Shown here: one piece after another, positions 1 through 9,449 of the stretch
How positions within the stretch are numbered: position 1 is the first letter of the stretch
How the letters are laid out: each line of letters begins with the position of its first letter
DNA from: Massilia sp. Se16.2.3
GTDB lineage: Bacteria > Pseudomonadota > Gammaproteobacteria > Burkholderiales > Burkholderiaceae_D
Assembly (NCBI RefSeq): GCF_014171595.1
Contig: NZ_CP050451.1
Coordinates: 3,844,001 to 3,908,000 of the forward strand
DNA: 64,000 nucleotides
Direction of reading: 5' to 3'
Notes under the pieces: model-generated
Told to the model about the DNA's origin: nothing
Database searches by the model: none
Seen by the model: the letters and a program-made list of their open reading frames with translations, nothing else
Translations under genes and position numbers: made by a program

Positions 1-2238
1 CATCTCGAAGGGTTTGTCGAAAGCGAACGGCGTCGGCAGCGGGTAGGCTGCCAGCAGCTTTTCCAGCTCGGCCTGGGCCAGCGTGGCGGCAGACGGTTTC
101 TTCAGGCTGCCGCCGATGACGGACACGAAACTCGGGCAGAAGCCTTCGACGCAGGAGAAGTCCTTGTTGCAGGAAGCCTGGTCGATCTGGCGTTTGCGGC
201 CCAGCGGGGTTTCCAGCGGCAGGATCGACAGGCAGTTCGACTGCACGCCGCAGTCGCCGCAGCCCTCGCACACGGCAGGGTTGATCACCATGCGCCGCTG
301 CGGGTCGGGGAAGACGATTTTATCGGGCTTGTTCTTCTTGCGGCGGCGGCGCTTCTCGGCGGCGCAGGTCTGGTCGTAGACGAGGACGGTCACGCCCTCC
401 ATCTCGCGCAGCCGGCGCTGGATGGCATCGAGTTCGCTGCGGTGGTGCACCTGCACGCCGCCGGGCAGCGCGATGCCGGCATAGTTGCCCGGCTCGTCGG
501 TGACGACGACGGCGTGGGCCGCGCCCTCGCTCAGCACCTGCTGCACGATCTGCGGCACGGTGAGCTTGCCGTCCACCGGCTGGCCGCCGGTCATGGCGAC
601 AGCATCGTTGTAGAGGATCTTGTAGGTGATGTTGGTGCGCGCGGCGATCGCCTGGCGGATGGCCAGGTAGCCCGAGTGGTAATAGGTGCCGTCGCCCAGG
701 TTCTGGAACACGTGCTTTTCGCGGGAGAAGCGCGAGGCCGCCACCCAGGGCACGCCCTCGCCGCCCATTTGCGTGAGCGTAAACGTGTCACGGTTCATCC
801 AGCTGGCCATGAAGTGGCAGCCGATGCCGGCCAGCGCGCGGCTGCCTTCCGGCACCTTCGTCGACGTATTGTGCGGGCAGCCCGAGCAGAAGTACGGCGT
901 GCGCTTGATGGCGTCGGCGCCGTTCGACAGCACGTCGGCGCGGCAGAACTGCGGCATGAATCGTTCCAGGCCGAGCTCCGGCAGTTTAGGAGCCAGCCAG
1001 CGCACCAGGGCCGGCGCGATGCGCGATGGGCGCAGCTCGCCCAGCTCGGACAGGAGCGGCATGCCGGCCGCATCCTGCTTGCCGATCACGAGCGGACGCT
1101 TATCAAGCGCCAGGTTGTAGAACAGGCTCTTGATCTGTCCCTCGACAACGTCGCCCTTCTCTTCCACCACCAGCAGCTCGCTCAGCCCGTCGGCGAAGGC
1201 GTGCAGGCGGGTGCGCTCGAGCGGATAGGTCAGGCCAGGCTTGTACAGGCGCAGCCCGTTGGCCTCCAGCTTGTCAAGGGGCAGTCCCATGCGCGTCAAA
1301 GCCTCGACCAGGTCGAGATAGGCCTTGCCGGCGGCGATGATGCCCAGCCTGGCGTTCGGCGCGGGTACGACCAGCTTGTCGATCGAATTCACGCGTGCGA
1401 AGGCCTGGACGGCGGTCAGCTTCTCGGCCGTACGCTGCTCGAGCGCCAGGCTGGGCAGGTCGGGCCAGCGATAATGCAGGCCATCGCCTGGAGGCGTGTA
1501 GTCTTCAGGCGTACGGAAAGTGGGCATTTCCGGCAGCTCGACGACCGCGCCGCCCTCCACCGTCTCGGAAATCGCCTTGAAGCCGACCCAGGCGCCGGAA
1601 AAGCGCGACAGGGCCCAGCCGTACAGGCCGAACTCCAGGTATTCCTCGATATTCGCCGGGTTCACGATGGGCATGTGCCAAGCCATGAGCACCTGGTCGC
1701 TCTGGTGCGGCATCGAGGACGAGACGCAGCCGTGGTCGTCGCCGGCCACTACCAGCACGCCGCCGTAGGGAGACGAGCCGTAGGTCGTGCCATGCTTGAG
1801 GGCGTCGGCTGCGCGGTCCACGCCGGGGCCCTTGCCGTACCAGATGGCAAAGACGCCGTCGACGGTGCGGTTCGGGTCGCCCCCGACCTGCTGGGTGCCC
1901 AGCACGGCGGTGGCGCCCAGCTCTTCGTTAATCGCCGGCAGGAATTCGATGGCGTTGGCTTTCAGGATGTTTGAGGCGCGCCAGGCTTCCTGGTCGACGG
2001 CGCCCAGGGGCGAACCGCGGTAGCCGGAAATGAAACCGGCCGTATTCAGGCCGGCGCGCTCGTCCAGCGCCTTCTGCATCACCGGCAGGCGGATCAGCGC
2101 CTGGGTGCCGGTGAGGAAAACCCGGCCCTGCGTGCGCTTCAGGTTATCGTCCAGGCGGTAGCCCGGGTCGACCAGCGCCGTGGCCGTGTTGTGTTCCGCT
2201 GCGCCGGTGCCGGCGACTTCTTCATGCATCGAACCCAT
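1..2238 (-). CDS. Indolepyruvate ferredoxin oxidoreductase, fused-subunit type (3' part outside window)
   Basis: Oxidative decarboxylation of indolepyruvate and other aryl-pyruvates to acyl-CoA in aromatic amino acid breakdown. The 746 visible codons start MGSMHEEV and soon show family sequence (GRVFLTGTQALIRLP, then GFISGYRGSPLGAVDQE). Around residues 650-665 is a cysteine cluster CEGCGDCGVQSNC typical of the 4Fe-4S segment in the fused IorA/IorB form, whose usual length is about 1150 aa; the remainder lies beyond base 1. The start is supported by an AGGAG at a good distance upstream. It is transcribed divergently from an Lrp/AsnC gene across 180 bp, which suggests amino-acid-responsive control (inference). 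No internal stop or frameshift was seen. Confidence 0.9.
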   Translation of the reverse strand, partial: MGSMHEEVAGTGAAEHNTATALVDPGYRLDDNLKRTQGRVFLTGTQALIRLPVMQKALDERAGLNTAGFISGYRGSPLGAVDQEAWRASNILKANAIEFLPAINEELGATAVLGTQQVGGDPNRTVDGVFAIWYGKGPGVDRAADALKHGTTYGSSPYGGVLVVAGDDHGCVSSSMPHQSDQVLMAWHMPIVNPANIEEYLEFGLYGWALSRFSGAWVGFKAISETVEGGAVVELPEMPTFRTPEDYTPPGDGLHYRWPDLPSLALEQRTAEKLTAVQAFARVNSIDKLVVPAPNARLGIIAAGKAYLDLVEALTRMGLPLDKLEANGLRLYKPGLTYPLERTRLHAFADGLSELLVVEEKGDVVEGQIKSLFYNLALDKRPLVIGKQDAAGMPLLSELGELRPSRIAPALVRWLAPKLPELGLERFMPQFCRADVLSNGADAIKRTPYFCSGCPHNTSTKVPEGSRALAGIGCHFMASWMNRDTFTLTQMGGEGVPWVAASRFSREKHVFQNLGDGTYYHSGYLAIRQAIAARTNITYKILYNDAVAMTGGQPVDGKLTVPQIVQQVLSEGAAHAVVVTDEPGNYAGIALPGGVQVHHRSELDAIQRRLREMEGVTVLVYDQTCAAEKRRRRKKNKPDKIVFPDPQRRMVINPAVCEGCGDCGVQSNCLSILPLETPLGRKRQIDQASCNKDFSCVEGFCPSFVSVIGGSLKKPSAATLAQAELEKLLAAYPLPTPFAFDKPFEM

Positions 2239-2418
2239 GTGTCTCCTCTTTTTATCGTCCTGCGGCGCCGCGCTGTGATGGGTCGCGTGCCGCCTGCCGC
2301 GGGTTGTGCCCACAGCTCTTCCATGGTGAAACATGATAGTCTTGATGCCAGAAATATCATTTCTAACTTACCGGCCGTTGTGCCGGAACCGGCAAACCTT
2401 TTCCCGCATTACCCCTAA

Positions 2419-2886
2419 ATGGAAAAAAACAACCTCGACCAGGCATCGATGCGCATCCTCCGCGAACTGCAGCGGAACGCCCGCCTCTCCATCAACGAGC
2501 TGTCCGAGAAGGTCGGCATGTCGGCTTCACCCTGCTGGCGGCGCCAGAAGGAGCTGGAAGAGAACGGCTATATCAAGCGCTACGCCGCCATCCTGGAGCG
2601 GCGCAAGCTCGAGCTCGGGCTGGTGTGCATGCTGCACGTCTCGCTCACCCGCCACGAGGCCGGCGTCGTCGAAACTTTTGAGGCGCAGATGAAGGCGTGC
2701 CGGGAGGTGATGGAGTGCTACGAGGTGACTGGCACCTCGGATTACATCGTCAAGCTGATGGTGGCGGACATGGACGCCTACCACGACCTGTTGCACAACG
2801 TGCTGTTGAAGTTGCCAGGGGTGTCGCAATTGAATACCAGCGTAGCGCTGCGGGAAGTGAAGTATGAGACGGCCTTGCCTTTGTAG
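2419..2886 (+). CDS. Lrp/AsnC family transcriptional regulator
   Basis: DNA-binding regulator of 155 aa, the normal family length. Residues 1-60 are the AsnC-type helix-turn-helix (LDQASMRILRELQRNARLS, then SPCWRRQKELEENGYIKRY). Residues 65-150 form the RAM ligand-binding/dimerisation domain, with the glycine segment VTGTSDYIVKLMV. It lies divergent to the indolepyruvate ferredoxin oxidoreductase gene, so that gene is the obvious candidate target; this pairing is common for Lrp-type regulators of amino acid catabolism, but the target is inferred. The gene ends where a long repeat-rich spacer begins. Confidence 0.9.
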   Translation: MEKNNLDQASMRILRELQRNARLSINELSEKVGMSASPCWRRQKELEENGYIKRYAAILERRKLELGLVCMLHVSLTRHEAGVVETFEAQMKACREVMECYEVTGTSDYIVKLMVADMDAYHDLLHNVLLKLPGVSQLNTSVALREVKYETALPL

Positions 2887-2960
2887 CGGGCGCAGGAGCG
2901 TGTGGCGCGGCAGGCCAGGGCCGACCTTTGCTGGTGGTCCAGACTGGCCAGAGTCGGCGC

Positions 2961-3070
2961 GGACCCTCCTCCCTGGTGGCTTGGGTGAAATTTTGCTGGC
3001 TTCGTTTGTTTCGTTAGCGTATGGACATTTAAGTGGCCGGACATCAGTCTGTTGGTTAGTTACGTTTTTA
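2961..3070 (+). repeat. Intergenic repeat, copy 1 of a diverged pair
   Basis: Shares the order CTCCTCCCTGG, GGGTGA, TTCGTTTG and finally GGTTAGTTAC with 3512-3622. GGTTAGTTAC tails are common in beta- and gamma-proteobacterial intergenic repeats (from memory). Confidence 0.5.
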
Positions 3071-3158
3071 CGGTTAACCGTGTCCATGCGCCTTTTGATA
3101 CCGCAACTTGCATTCCCCGCACCACAGCACTGAACGGAATGCTTCCGGTTGAGCTTGT

Positions 3159-3340
3159 TTCCAAATGCCAGACCCGACCCCTGCTGAGCTGCTTTGGATG
3201 CACCTTCTGTTGAGCTCGTGTCCAAATGTCAGACCTGACCCCTGCTGTGTGCCGTTGAGCTGCTTCGAATGCACCTCCTGTTGAGCTCGTGTCCAAATGT
3301 CAGACCTGACCCCTGCTGGGTGCATGACCCCTGCTGGGTG
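3159..3340 (+). repeat. Three copies of the dispersed GTCAGACCTGAC element plus a short tandem repeat
   Basis: Copies begin near 3161 (degenerate), 3222 and 3293, with 61 and 71 bp spacing; the intervening GAGCTGCTT..GATGCACC flank is duplicated with them. The last copy runs into two direct repeats of TGACCCCTGCTGGGTGCA (about 3307-3341). Core arms GTCAG and CTGAC are separated by AC. Confidence 0.8.
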
Positions 3341-3511
3341 CACGCAGGAGCGACTTCTCGAGCACCTCATGACGCCGATACGGCAGCGCCATACCGGCAC
3401 CTGCTCGCCGGTCCGGCATGACCCGCATGTCTCTTCGAGCCATGGGCGACCGGAGCGCATGCGGGCCCACGTGCAGCCTGGTCGCCGAGCACGGCGCTGA
3501 CCTCACCCGGG

Positions 3512-3622
3512 CGAACCTTCCTCCTGGACGCCTGGGTGAGTGTTACTGTCTTGTCTCGTTTTGTTGGCGTTCGCCTGTCGTGGTTTTGCTGGTCCTCTTC
3601 TTTGGTTAGTTACATTTCTGAG
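3512..3622 (+). repeat. Intergenic repeat, copy 2 of a diverged pair
   Basis: Aligns by eye with 2961-3070: CTTCCTCCTGG, GGGTGAGTGTTAC, CTCGTTTTGTTGGCG and the terminal TTGGTTAGTTACATTT. Confidence 0.5.
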
Positions 3623-3788
3623 CGCGGGGCCGTCCTTGGCGCCGTACACCCACTTGCCAATTCTGCTACGAGCCACCCCGGTTGCCGCCGCGCTCCTCGG
3701 TCAAGGCCGATGCGATATACGTGAGCGAACGAACCGAACAGAACTTGATTATTGGTTAACGTGAGCGATCCGGAATGAAAGGACAGCC

Positions 3789-4316
3789 ATGGACCCGCAA
3801 CACGAATACCCGATCCGGTTACGCATCAACGGACAGGACCGGGACTTCTCGGTGCCCTCCTGGGTGACGCTGCTCGACCTCCTGCGAGAACGCGCGCAGC
3901 TGTCGGGGACCAAGAAAGGCTGCGACCATGGCCAGTGCGGTGCCTGCACGGTCCTCGTCGACGGCAGGCGCATCAATTCCTGCCTGACGCTCGCCGTCAT
4001 GCAGGATGGCCATGCCATCACGACCATCGAAGGCATGGCCGATGGCGACGCCCTCCATCCCTTGCAGCAGGCCTTCATCGACTGCGACGCCTTCCAGTGC
4101 GGCTACTGCACGCCGGGGCAGATCTGCTCGGCAGCGGGGCTGATCGCCGAAGGCCGTGCGAAGTCCAAAGACGAGGTGCGCGAGCTCATGAGCGGCAATA
4201 TCTGCCGCTGCGGGGCCTACCCGCAGATCACGCAGGCCGTGATGCAGGTCATGCGTATCGAGAAGGCGCCTGGCGCGGCACAACGGCCGGCCGCCAACGG
4301 GAAGGACGCCGCATGA
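3789..4316 (+). CDS. Molybdenum hydroxylase, small 2Fe-2S subunit
   Basis: Iron-sulfur electron-transfer subunit of a xanthine dehydrogenase/aldehyde oxidoreductase-family complex (PaoABC/YagTSR-like), 175 aa. The N-terminal plant-type 2Fe-2S domain carries [16 protein letters not shown] and the C-terminal helical 2Fe-2S domain carries CGYCTPGQI and GNICRCGAY, so both clusters are present. No Tat leader precedes the domain, unlike E. coli PaoA, so a cytoplasmic enzyme is likely. It is first in a three-gene operon: its TGA overlaps the ATG of the FAD subunit (ATGA). The substrate cannot be read from the sequence; aldehydes or N-heterocycles are usual for the family. Confidence 0.9.
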   Translation: MDPQHEYPIRLRINGQDRDFSVPSWVTLLDLLRERAQLSGTKKGCDHGQCGACTVLVDGRRINSCLTLAVMQDGHAITTIEGMADGDALHPLQQAFIDCDAFQCGYCTPGQICSAAGLIAEGRAKSKDEVRELMSGNICRCGAYPQITQAVMQVMRIEKAPGAAQRPAANGKDAA

Positions 4317-5348
4317 ACCCCTTCACCTTTACCCGGGCAAGCGACATCGACGCCGCGCTGGCACATCTGGCCGAAGGTAAAGCCGGGGACGCGCGCCCGA
4401 TCGCGGGCGGCACCAACCTCCTCGACCTGATGAAGGAAGGCGTGATGCGCCCCGCCCGGCTGGTCGACATCAATGCGCTGGGTCTGGACCGCATCGAGGA
4501 CATCCCTGGCGGCGGCCTGCGCCTGGGCGCCCTGGCCCGCAACGCCGACACGGCCTATGACGAGCGGGTGAAGAGCCGCTATCCGCTTCTCAGCGCGGCC
4601 ATCCTGGCGGGCGCCTCGCCCCAGCTGCGCAACATGGCGACCAACGGCGGCAACCTGATGCAGCGCACCCGCTGCTATTACTTCTACGATCTCGGCACCC
4701 CTTGCAACAAGCGCGAGCCCGGCAGCGGCTGCCCGGCGAAGAAGGGCCTGAACCGCCAGCTCGCCATCCTCGGCACCAGCGAGGGTTGCATCGCGACGCA
4801 CCCGTCCGACATGTGCGTGGCCCTGCGCGCACTCGACGCCGTCGTGCACGTGCGCTCCGCAACCGGCGCACGCGACATCCCCTTCGCCGAATTCCACCGC
4901 CTGCCGGGAGACCATCCGGAGCACGACAACACGCTGGCGCCCGGCGAACTGATTACCCATATCGACCTGCCCGACGCGAACCGCTTTGCTGCGCACAGCG
5001 CCTACATCAAGGTGCGCGACCGCTTGTCCTATGCCTTCGCGCTGGTATCGAGCGCCGCCGCCCCTGGATATCGACAGCGCCACCGGCACGATCCGCGCGG
5101 CCCGCATCGCCCTCGGCGGCGTCGCCCACAAACCCTGGCGCGTCGAGGAGGCCGAAGCGGCGCTCGCCGGCAAGCCCGCCACGGAAGCAACGTTCAGCGC
5201 CGCCGCCGACATCGTCCTGCACGGCGCCCGCGACTACGGCCAGAACGACTTCAAACTGGCACTGGCCCACAACACCATCGTCCGGGCATTGAAAGCCGCG
5301 ACGCGCGGAACAAGCCCGGCCCAAAACGAGCACGGAGAAGCGCAATGA
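4313..5348 (+). CDS. Molybdenum hydroxylase, FAD-binding subunit (one frameshift)
   Basis: FAD-binding middle subunit (CO dehydrogenase flavoprotein type), 344 aa if corrected. Family signatures are [14 protein letters not shown] near residue 35 and [15 protein letters not shown] near residue 110, followed by the cysteine segment [12 protein letters not shown] found in PaoB-like proteins. After [14 protein letters not shown] the frame is lost; the true C-terminus ([19 protein letters not shown]) continues one frame on. The cause is a C4 run at 5061-5064 where three C restore the frame and a length divisible by three. Without correction the frame reads on into the next subunit and gives a false giant fusion. 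ATGA overlaps link it to both neighbours. Confidence 0.85.
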
Positions 5349-7663
5349 GCGACCTGATTCCAGAACTGCGTACGCCGACAGCGCCGGAAGGCACGGGCCG
5401 CGTGCAGCGTGGCATGCCGGTCTCGCGGGTGGACGGCCATGCGAAGGTAACCGGGCAGGCGCAGTACGCCGCCGAGATCGACGCGCCGGGACTGCGCTAT
5501 GGCGTCGTCGTGAGCGGCACCATCGCCCGCGGCCGCATCACCGCCATCGACAGCGCCGAGGCGCTGGCCGTGCCCGGCGTCGTGGCGGTGCTCACGCACC
5601 TGAACCGCCCGAAGATCCGCAGCTACGACCTGGCCTACAAGGACATGACGGCGCCCGCCGGCTCGCCCTTTCGCCCACTCTTCAGCGACCGGGTGTTCTA
5701 CAGCGGCCAGCCGCTTGCCCTGGTAGTGGCCGACAACTTCGAGGCCGCGCGCCATGCGGCCCAATTGGTCAGAGTGAGCTACGAGGAAGAAGCCCACGAG
5801 ACGAACCTGCTTGCGAGCCTGGACCAGGCCTACAAGCCGCGTGCACTGAAGCCCGGATTCACGCCGCCGAGTTCGAAAGGCGACGCGCCCAAGGCCTACC
5901 AGGCCGCGCCGGTGAAGATCGCATCGCAGTTCTACCATGGGCCCGAGCACCACAACCCGATGGAAATGCACGCCACCACGGTGCTCTACGGCGAGGATGG
6001 CCACCTCACCATCTACGACAAAACCCAGAGCTCGCAGAACAACCGCTGGTATGTCTCGCGCGCCTTCGGCCTGCCGAAGGAAAAGGTCACCGTGCGCAAT
6101 CCCTACGTCGGCGGCGCCTTCGGTTCCGGCTTGCGTCCCCAGTACCAGCTGACGCTGGCCGTCATGGCCGCGCTGCACCTGAAATGCCCGGTGCGGGTGG
6201 TGCTGACGCGCCAGCAGATGTTCAGCTTCGGCCACCGTCCGGAAACCTGGCAGAAAGTCCAGCTGGCCGCCAGCGAGGACGGCAAGCTGCAAGCCATCGT
6301 GCACGAGGCGATCCAGGAAACCTCGCGCCTGGAGGATTACGTCGAGGTGGTGGTGAACTGGTCCGGCCAGCTCTATGCCTGCGACAACATCAAGCTCGGC
6401 TACCAGCTGGTGGCGCACGACCGCCACTCGCCGATCGACATGCGCGCGCCCGGCGCCGCCCATGGCATGCACGCGCTCGAGGTGGCGATGGACGAACTGG
6501 CCTACAAGCTGCGGATGGACCCGCTGGAACTACGGCGCATCAACTATGCCCACCGCAACCCGCTCGAAGACAAGCCCTACTCTTCCAAGGAGCTGAGCCA
6601 GTGCTACGACAAGGGCGCGCAGCGCTTCGGCTGGGAGGGCCGGCCCATCGAGCCGCGCTCCATGCGCGACGGCGATGAACTGATCGGCTGGGGCATGGCC
6701 ACCGGCATGTGGGATTCCCTGGTCATGGTGGCGCGCGTGAGCGCCGTTCTCCATGCCGATGGCCGCCTCGTCGTGAGCAGCGCGGCGTCCGACATCGGCA
6801 CCGGCACCTATACCGTCATGGCCATGATCGCCGCCGAAAGCCTGGGCCTGCCGATGGAGCGGGTGACCTTCCAGCTGGGCGACTCCACCCTGCCCTTCGC
6901 GCCGGTCGAAGGCGGCTCGTCCCACGTGACCACCGTCGGCGGCGGCGTCCACGGCGCCTGCGACAAACTCAAGATCCGGCTGGTGCGCATGGCCCAGCGC
7001 ATGCCCGGTTGCCCCTTCGCGAACCTGCGTCCCAAGCACATCGCTTTTGAAAACGGCGCGTTGATGATCCGCGGCCGCCCCGACACGGCCATCCCTTTGC
7101 AAGCCGTGCTGGCATCAAGCGGTGTGGATCGTGTCGAGGAAAAATACCTGATGACGCCGCAGATGCTCAAGCAGCGCAAGTTCACCCGCGCCGTGCACTC
7201 GGCCGTGTTCTGCGAGGTCCGCGTCAACGAGAAGCTCGGCATCGTGCGCGTCACCCGCGTCGTCAACGCGGTGGCGGCCGGCCGCATCATCAACACCAAG
7301 ACCGCGCGCAGCCAGATCGTCGGCGGCGTGGTCTGGGGCATCAGCCACGCGCTGCACGAAGAAAGCTTCACCGACCACCGTTTCGGCCGCTTCATGAACC
7401 ACAATTTCGCCGAATACCACGTGGCGACGAATGCGGATATCCACGACATCGAGGTGATCTTCGCCGAAGAGGACGACCGCGTCGTCAGCAAGCAGCTCGG
7501 CGCCAAGGGCGTGGGCGAAATCGGTATCGTCTCTACCTCGGCCGCGATTGCCAACGCGATCTTCCATGCGACGGGACGGCGCATCCGCAGCACGCCGATC
7601 ACGCCGGACAAGATCCTGCTGGGGGATCGCGAAATTCCGGTGCCGGGGCCGACGGAAAGCTGA
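5345..7663 (+). CDS. Molybdenum hydroxylase, molybdopterin-binding large subunit
   Basis: Catalytic subunit, about 772 aa, normal for the PaoC/YagR group. It begins [11 protein letters not shown] and enters the a/b-hammerhead domain ([20 protein letters not shown]). The Mo-cofactor domains show [11 protein letters not shown], the Arg-containing [15 protein letters not shown] and, near the C-terminus, [10 protein letters not shown], whose Glu is the expected catalytic base. With the 2Fe-2S and FAD subunits it forms one electron path from substrate through Mo, Fe-S and FAD. The start overlaps the preceding stop (ATGA). The substrate is not identifiable from these residues. Confidence 0.9.
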   Translation: MSDLIPELRTPTAPEGTGRVQRGMPVSRVDGHAKVTGQAQYAAEIDAPGLRYGVVVSGTIARGRITAIDSAEALAVPGVVAVLTHLNRPKIRSYDLAYKDMTAPAGSPFRPLFSDRVFYSGQPLALVVADNFEAARHAAQLVRVSYEEEAHETNLLASLDQAYKPRALKPGFTPPSSKGDAPKAYQAAPVKIASQFYHGPEHHNPMEMHATTVLYGEDGHLTIYDKTQSSQNNRWYVSRAFGLPKEKVTVRNPYVGGAFGSGLRPQYQLTLAVMAALHLKCPVRVVLTRQQMFSFGHRPETWQKVQLAASEDGKLQAIVHEAIQETSRLEDYVEVVVNWSGQLYACDNIKLGYQLVAHDRHSPIDMRAPGAAHGMHALEVAMDELAYKLRMDPLELRRINYAHRNPLEDKPYSSKELSQCYDKGAQRFGWEGRPIEPRSMRDGDELIGWGMATGMWDSLVMVARVSAVLHADGRLVVSSAASDIGTGTYTVMAMIAAESLGLPMERVTFQLGDSTLPFAPVEGGSSHVTTVGGGVHGACDKLKIRLVRMAQRMPGCPFANLRPKHIAFENGALMIRGRPDTAIPLQAVLASSGVDRVEEKYLMTPQMLKQRKFTRAVHSAVFCEVRVNEKLGIVRVTRVVNAVAAGRIINTKTARSQIVGGVVWGISHALHEESFTDHRFGRFMNHNFAEYHVATNADIHDIEVIFAEEDDRVVSKQLGAKGVGEIGIVSTSAAIANAIFHATGRRIRSTPITPDKILLGDREIPVPGPTES

Positions 7664-7754
7664 GGAGCTGCGATGGCGCGTCTGCAAACTAGCGCCCCCC
7701 GGCGATGACCGTACCGTTCCAGCTTGCTGCTGCATGCTGGTCGCGAGTCAGCTG

Positions 7755-8252
7755 CTATATCCTCTGAATGAGGAGGCCCGCATAGACGTTTCCGAGCCTC
7801 CTGGCGAGATTGGCACAGTAGTCGAAATACTTGATGCACTCTTTTACGCTCATGTACTCTGTTCCCGGATAGCACAGCGAAATGTAGTAGATTTTGTTCC
7901 CTTCGAATATCGCCGATCGTGAAAGGAACTTCTTCGCCACCTGATCTGCCCGGTTCGCGTCCAATTCGATAACGACGAGGGCGTCGCGGCTTGTGCCGAA
8001 TATGTCGACTGCGTCTTTCCTGTCAGACGGATGCTTGTATTCCTGGGACCAGACGAATTCTTCCGCAAGATTCGTTTCCAACTCATGGACGACAGCTTGC
8101 TGAAATCCTTTTACTACCGATGCCCGCTCACGTTGCGTTCTTTTTTCGCGGGACGCGAAATGATCTTCGCACTGAATGGATTTGATACATTCAATTATGT
8201 TCAGCATGGTGAGGTCATGAGGGTCAGATTCCACATGCAATACAGGGTTCAC
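7755..8252 (-). CDS. Hypothetical protein, possible PD-(D/E)XK-like fold
   Basis: 165 aa, not recognised with certainty. Composition is less GC-rich than the neighbours, hinting at transfer. The segment KDAVDIFGTSRDALVVIELDANRADQ (read in two parts, around residues 78-105) has an Asp followed by an E-x-D on a hydrophobic strand, then charged helix residues. This resembles the D...(D/E)xK core of restriction-endonuclease-like folds, but the Lys is replaced by Asp, so the match is weak. A later start at MLNIIECIK (near residue 16) is possible. It is isolated between the molybdenum hydroxylase operon and a divergent small gene. Confidence 0.55.
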   Translation of the reverse strand: MNPVLHVESDPHDLTMLNIIECIKSIQCEDHFASREKRTQRERASVVKGFQQAVVHELETNLAEEFVWSQEYKHPSDRKDAVDIFGTSRDALVVIELDANRADQVAKKFLSRSAIFEGNKIYYISLCYPGTEYMSVKECIKYFDYCANLARRLGNVYAGLLIQRI

Positions 8253-8343
8253 GAGACCAATCCTCTAAAAAATAACTTCATCAAGGGATAATATCCTTCC
8301 CGCAGCCTGACGAAGCAGTTGCAACGATTGAAGGAACCTGACC

Positions 8344-8622
8344 ATGGGATGCTACATCGAGCCCAAAGATCAAACGAAAGAAGAGTGGCTGGCCGCCAGG
8401 GGCCGCCCGATTACCGAGGCCCAAGCAGGCCAGATCAAGTTCTTCATGGCGAAGGAGCTGCCTGTCGTACTCATCGACAATGGGTCCTTCAGGGCGGCCG
8501 GCGTCGCATACGACGCGTACACGTACGAGGAATTCTGCTACCCCGACGGCCGCCACAAGCAGTGGTTCATGGTCAAAACCGAGGATCTCAAGCAGGTCTG
8601 CGCCTTGGAAAAATTCTGCTGA
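8344..8622 (+). CDS. Small conserved-looking hypothetical protein (92 aa)
   Basis: Starts MGCYIEPKDQTKEEWL with a GAAGG ribosome binding site seven bases upstream. No signal peptide or membrane helix. The middle (GQIKFFMAKELPVVLIDNG, then AGVAYDAYTYEEF) alternates charged and hydrophobic residues like a compact soluble domain. I do not recognise a family. It stands alone; the preceding gene is divergent and a GGDEF remnant follows on the other strand. Codon use is that of the host. Confidence 0.65.
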   Translation: MGCYIEPKDQTKEEWLAARGRPITEAQAGQIKFFMAKELPVVLIDNGSFRAAGVAYDAYTYEEFCYPDGRHKQWFMVKTEDLKQVCALEKFC

Positions 8623-8656
8623 TCCATGCGCTTCCGACTCACACCGACCCCATCGC

Positions 8657-9050
8657 CTATCGCGGCGCACCGACCATCACCACGTCCGTCTCGACGCCGC
8701 CATCGCGCCAGGCCAGCTCCAGGTCCTGCTCGATCTCCGCGAGCACAGCGCCGCTGCCGCTGAAACTGCGCAGGCCGAAGGCACGGTTGCGGCCGTGCGG
8801 CTTGGCCATGTAGAGCGCCATGTACGAGGGTCAGGCTTGCCTGCATGCCCGCGAGGGCACGTAGAAAATCGCCCTCCTCGCCATAGGCTTCGGCGGATGC
8901 GACACCGAGCTGGAAGCGCAGGCCGACGTCGCGCGGGGCACGGCCCAGACGCTCGGCCGCGCGCACCAGCTCGTGCGAGGCCTGCAAGTCGTTCTGGACA
9001 TACATCAGGTTGCCCTTCAGGAGCAGCCCCCTGGCACGCGCGACTGTGCA
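8657..9050 (-). pseudogene. Remnant of a TPR-GGDEF diguanylate cyclase
   Basis: Two pieces in different frames. The upstream piece (about 9047-8835) is TPR-like: GNLMYVQNDLQASHELVRAA and EGDFLRALAGMQASL. The downstream piece (about 8825-8657) reads MALYMAKPHGRNRAFGLRSF, the typical last helix of a GGDEF domain, and ends in TAG. The GGDEF core with its active site is missing, so this is a deletion remnant and not just a frameshift. Confidence 0.6.
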
Positions 9051-9182
9051 AAAAGCAGACAATTCCTGTGACCTGTGGCTCGTCGCATGCCGGGCCGGAG
9101 TCCATGCTCCCGGTTCGCATCCTCTTGGGACCACGGAGCCGAGCGGCCCGGACGCCGGCGCGCCGGCGCCAGGGGCAAGCCC

Positions 9183-9449
9183 CTAGAGCGTGGCGCAGAT
9201 AGCGAGATTGATCCGCACGAATTCCGGCCAGCTGACCTGCCCCGACAGGTGCTGCTCGTAGTACGCCTCGACGCGGCACACCAGCGGCCGCTGCGCGTAG
9301 ATGGTGCAGCGCTTGCCGGGCTCGTCGAAGTGGCGGCAAGTGCCGTCACCACGATCGAGCCAGGCGGTCTCCGTGCTGCCGTCCACGCGACGGCAGCATT
9401 TTCCGCGACCGTTGCATGGAAACGGCTCGCGGACCTGTTCGCCCGTCAC
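9183..9449 (-). CDS. YkgJ-family cysteine cluster protein
   Basis: 88 aa protein of the YkgJ/UPF0153 zinc- or iron-binding family. The cysteine cluster CNGRGKCCRRV near the N-terminus, then CRHFD, CTIYAQRPLVCR, follow the family pattern; biochemical role unknown. It starts with GTG that overlaps the stop of the upstream GTPase gene (GTGA), indicating translational coupling, and is the last gene of the six-gene minus-strand operon beginning at 15213. The N-terminus is a little short compared with typical members (about 100-130 aa). Confidence 0.8.
   Translation of the reverse strand: MTGEQVREPFPCNGRGKCCRRVDGSTETAWLDRGDGTCRHFDEPGKRCTIYAQRPLVCRVEAYYEQHLSGQVSWPEFVRINLAICATL

Larger units (their letters stand above)
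2887..3788. other. 900 bp spacer without a convincing gene; filled with repeats
   Basis: Only short, low-quality open frames are present. Two related segments (2961-3070 and 3512-3622) and three copies of the dispersed AATGTCAGACCTGACCCC element (3159-3315) occupy most of it. No recognisable protein fragment was found. Confidence 0.7.

Noticed and set aside
442..1974. Long plus-strand frame of 510 codons
   Set aside because: It is the antisense shadow of the indolepyruvate ferredoxin oxidoreductase gene; its translation is Ala/Arg/His-rich with no motif.
3159..3340. CRISPR-like repeat array
   Set aside because: Only three copies with unequal spacing, duplicated spacers, and the same unit is scattered over the window.
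3935..7663. A single 1242-codon frame joining FAD and Mo subunits
   Set aside because: It arises only because the FAD gene frame breaks at 5061-5064; the true FAD C-terminus and an ATGA overlap are in the neighbouring frame.
8677..9352. Several overlapping frames of 110-240 codons near the YkgJ gene
   Set aside because: They are shifted readings of the YkgJ gene and the GGDEF remnant without motifs.
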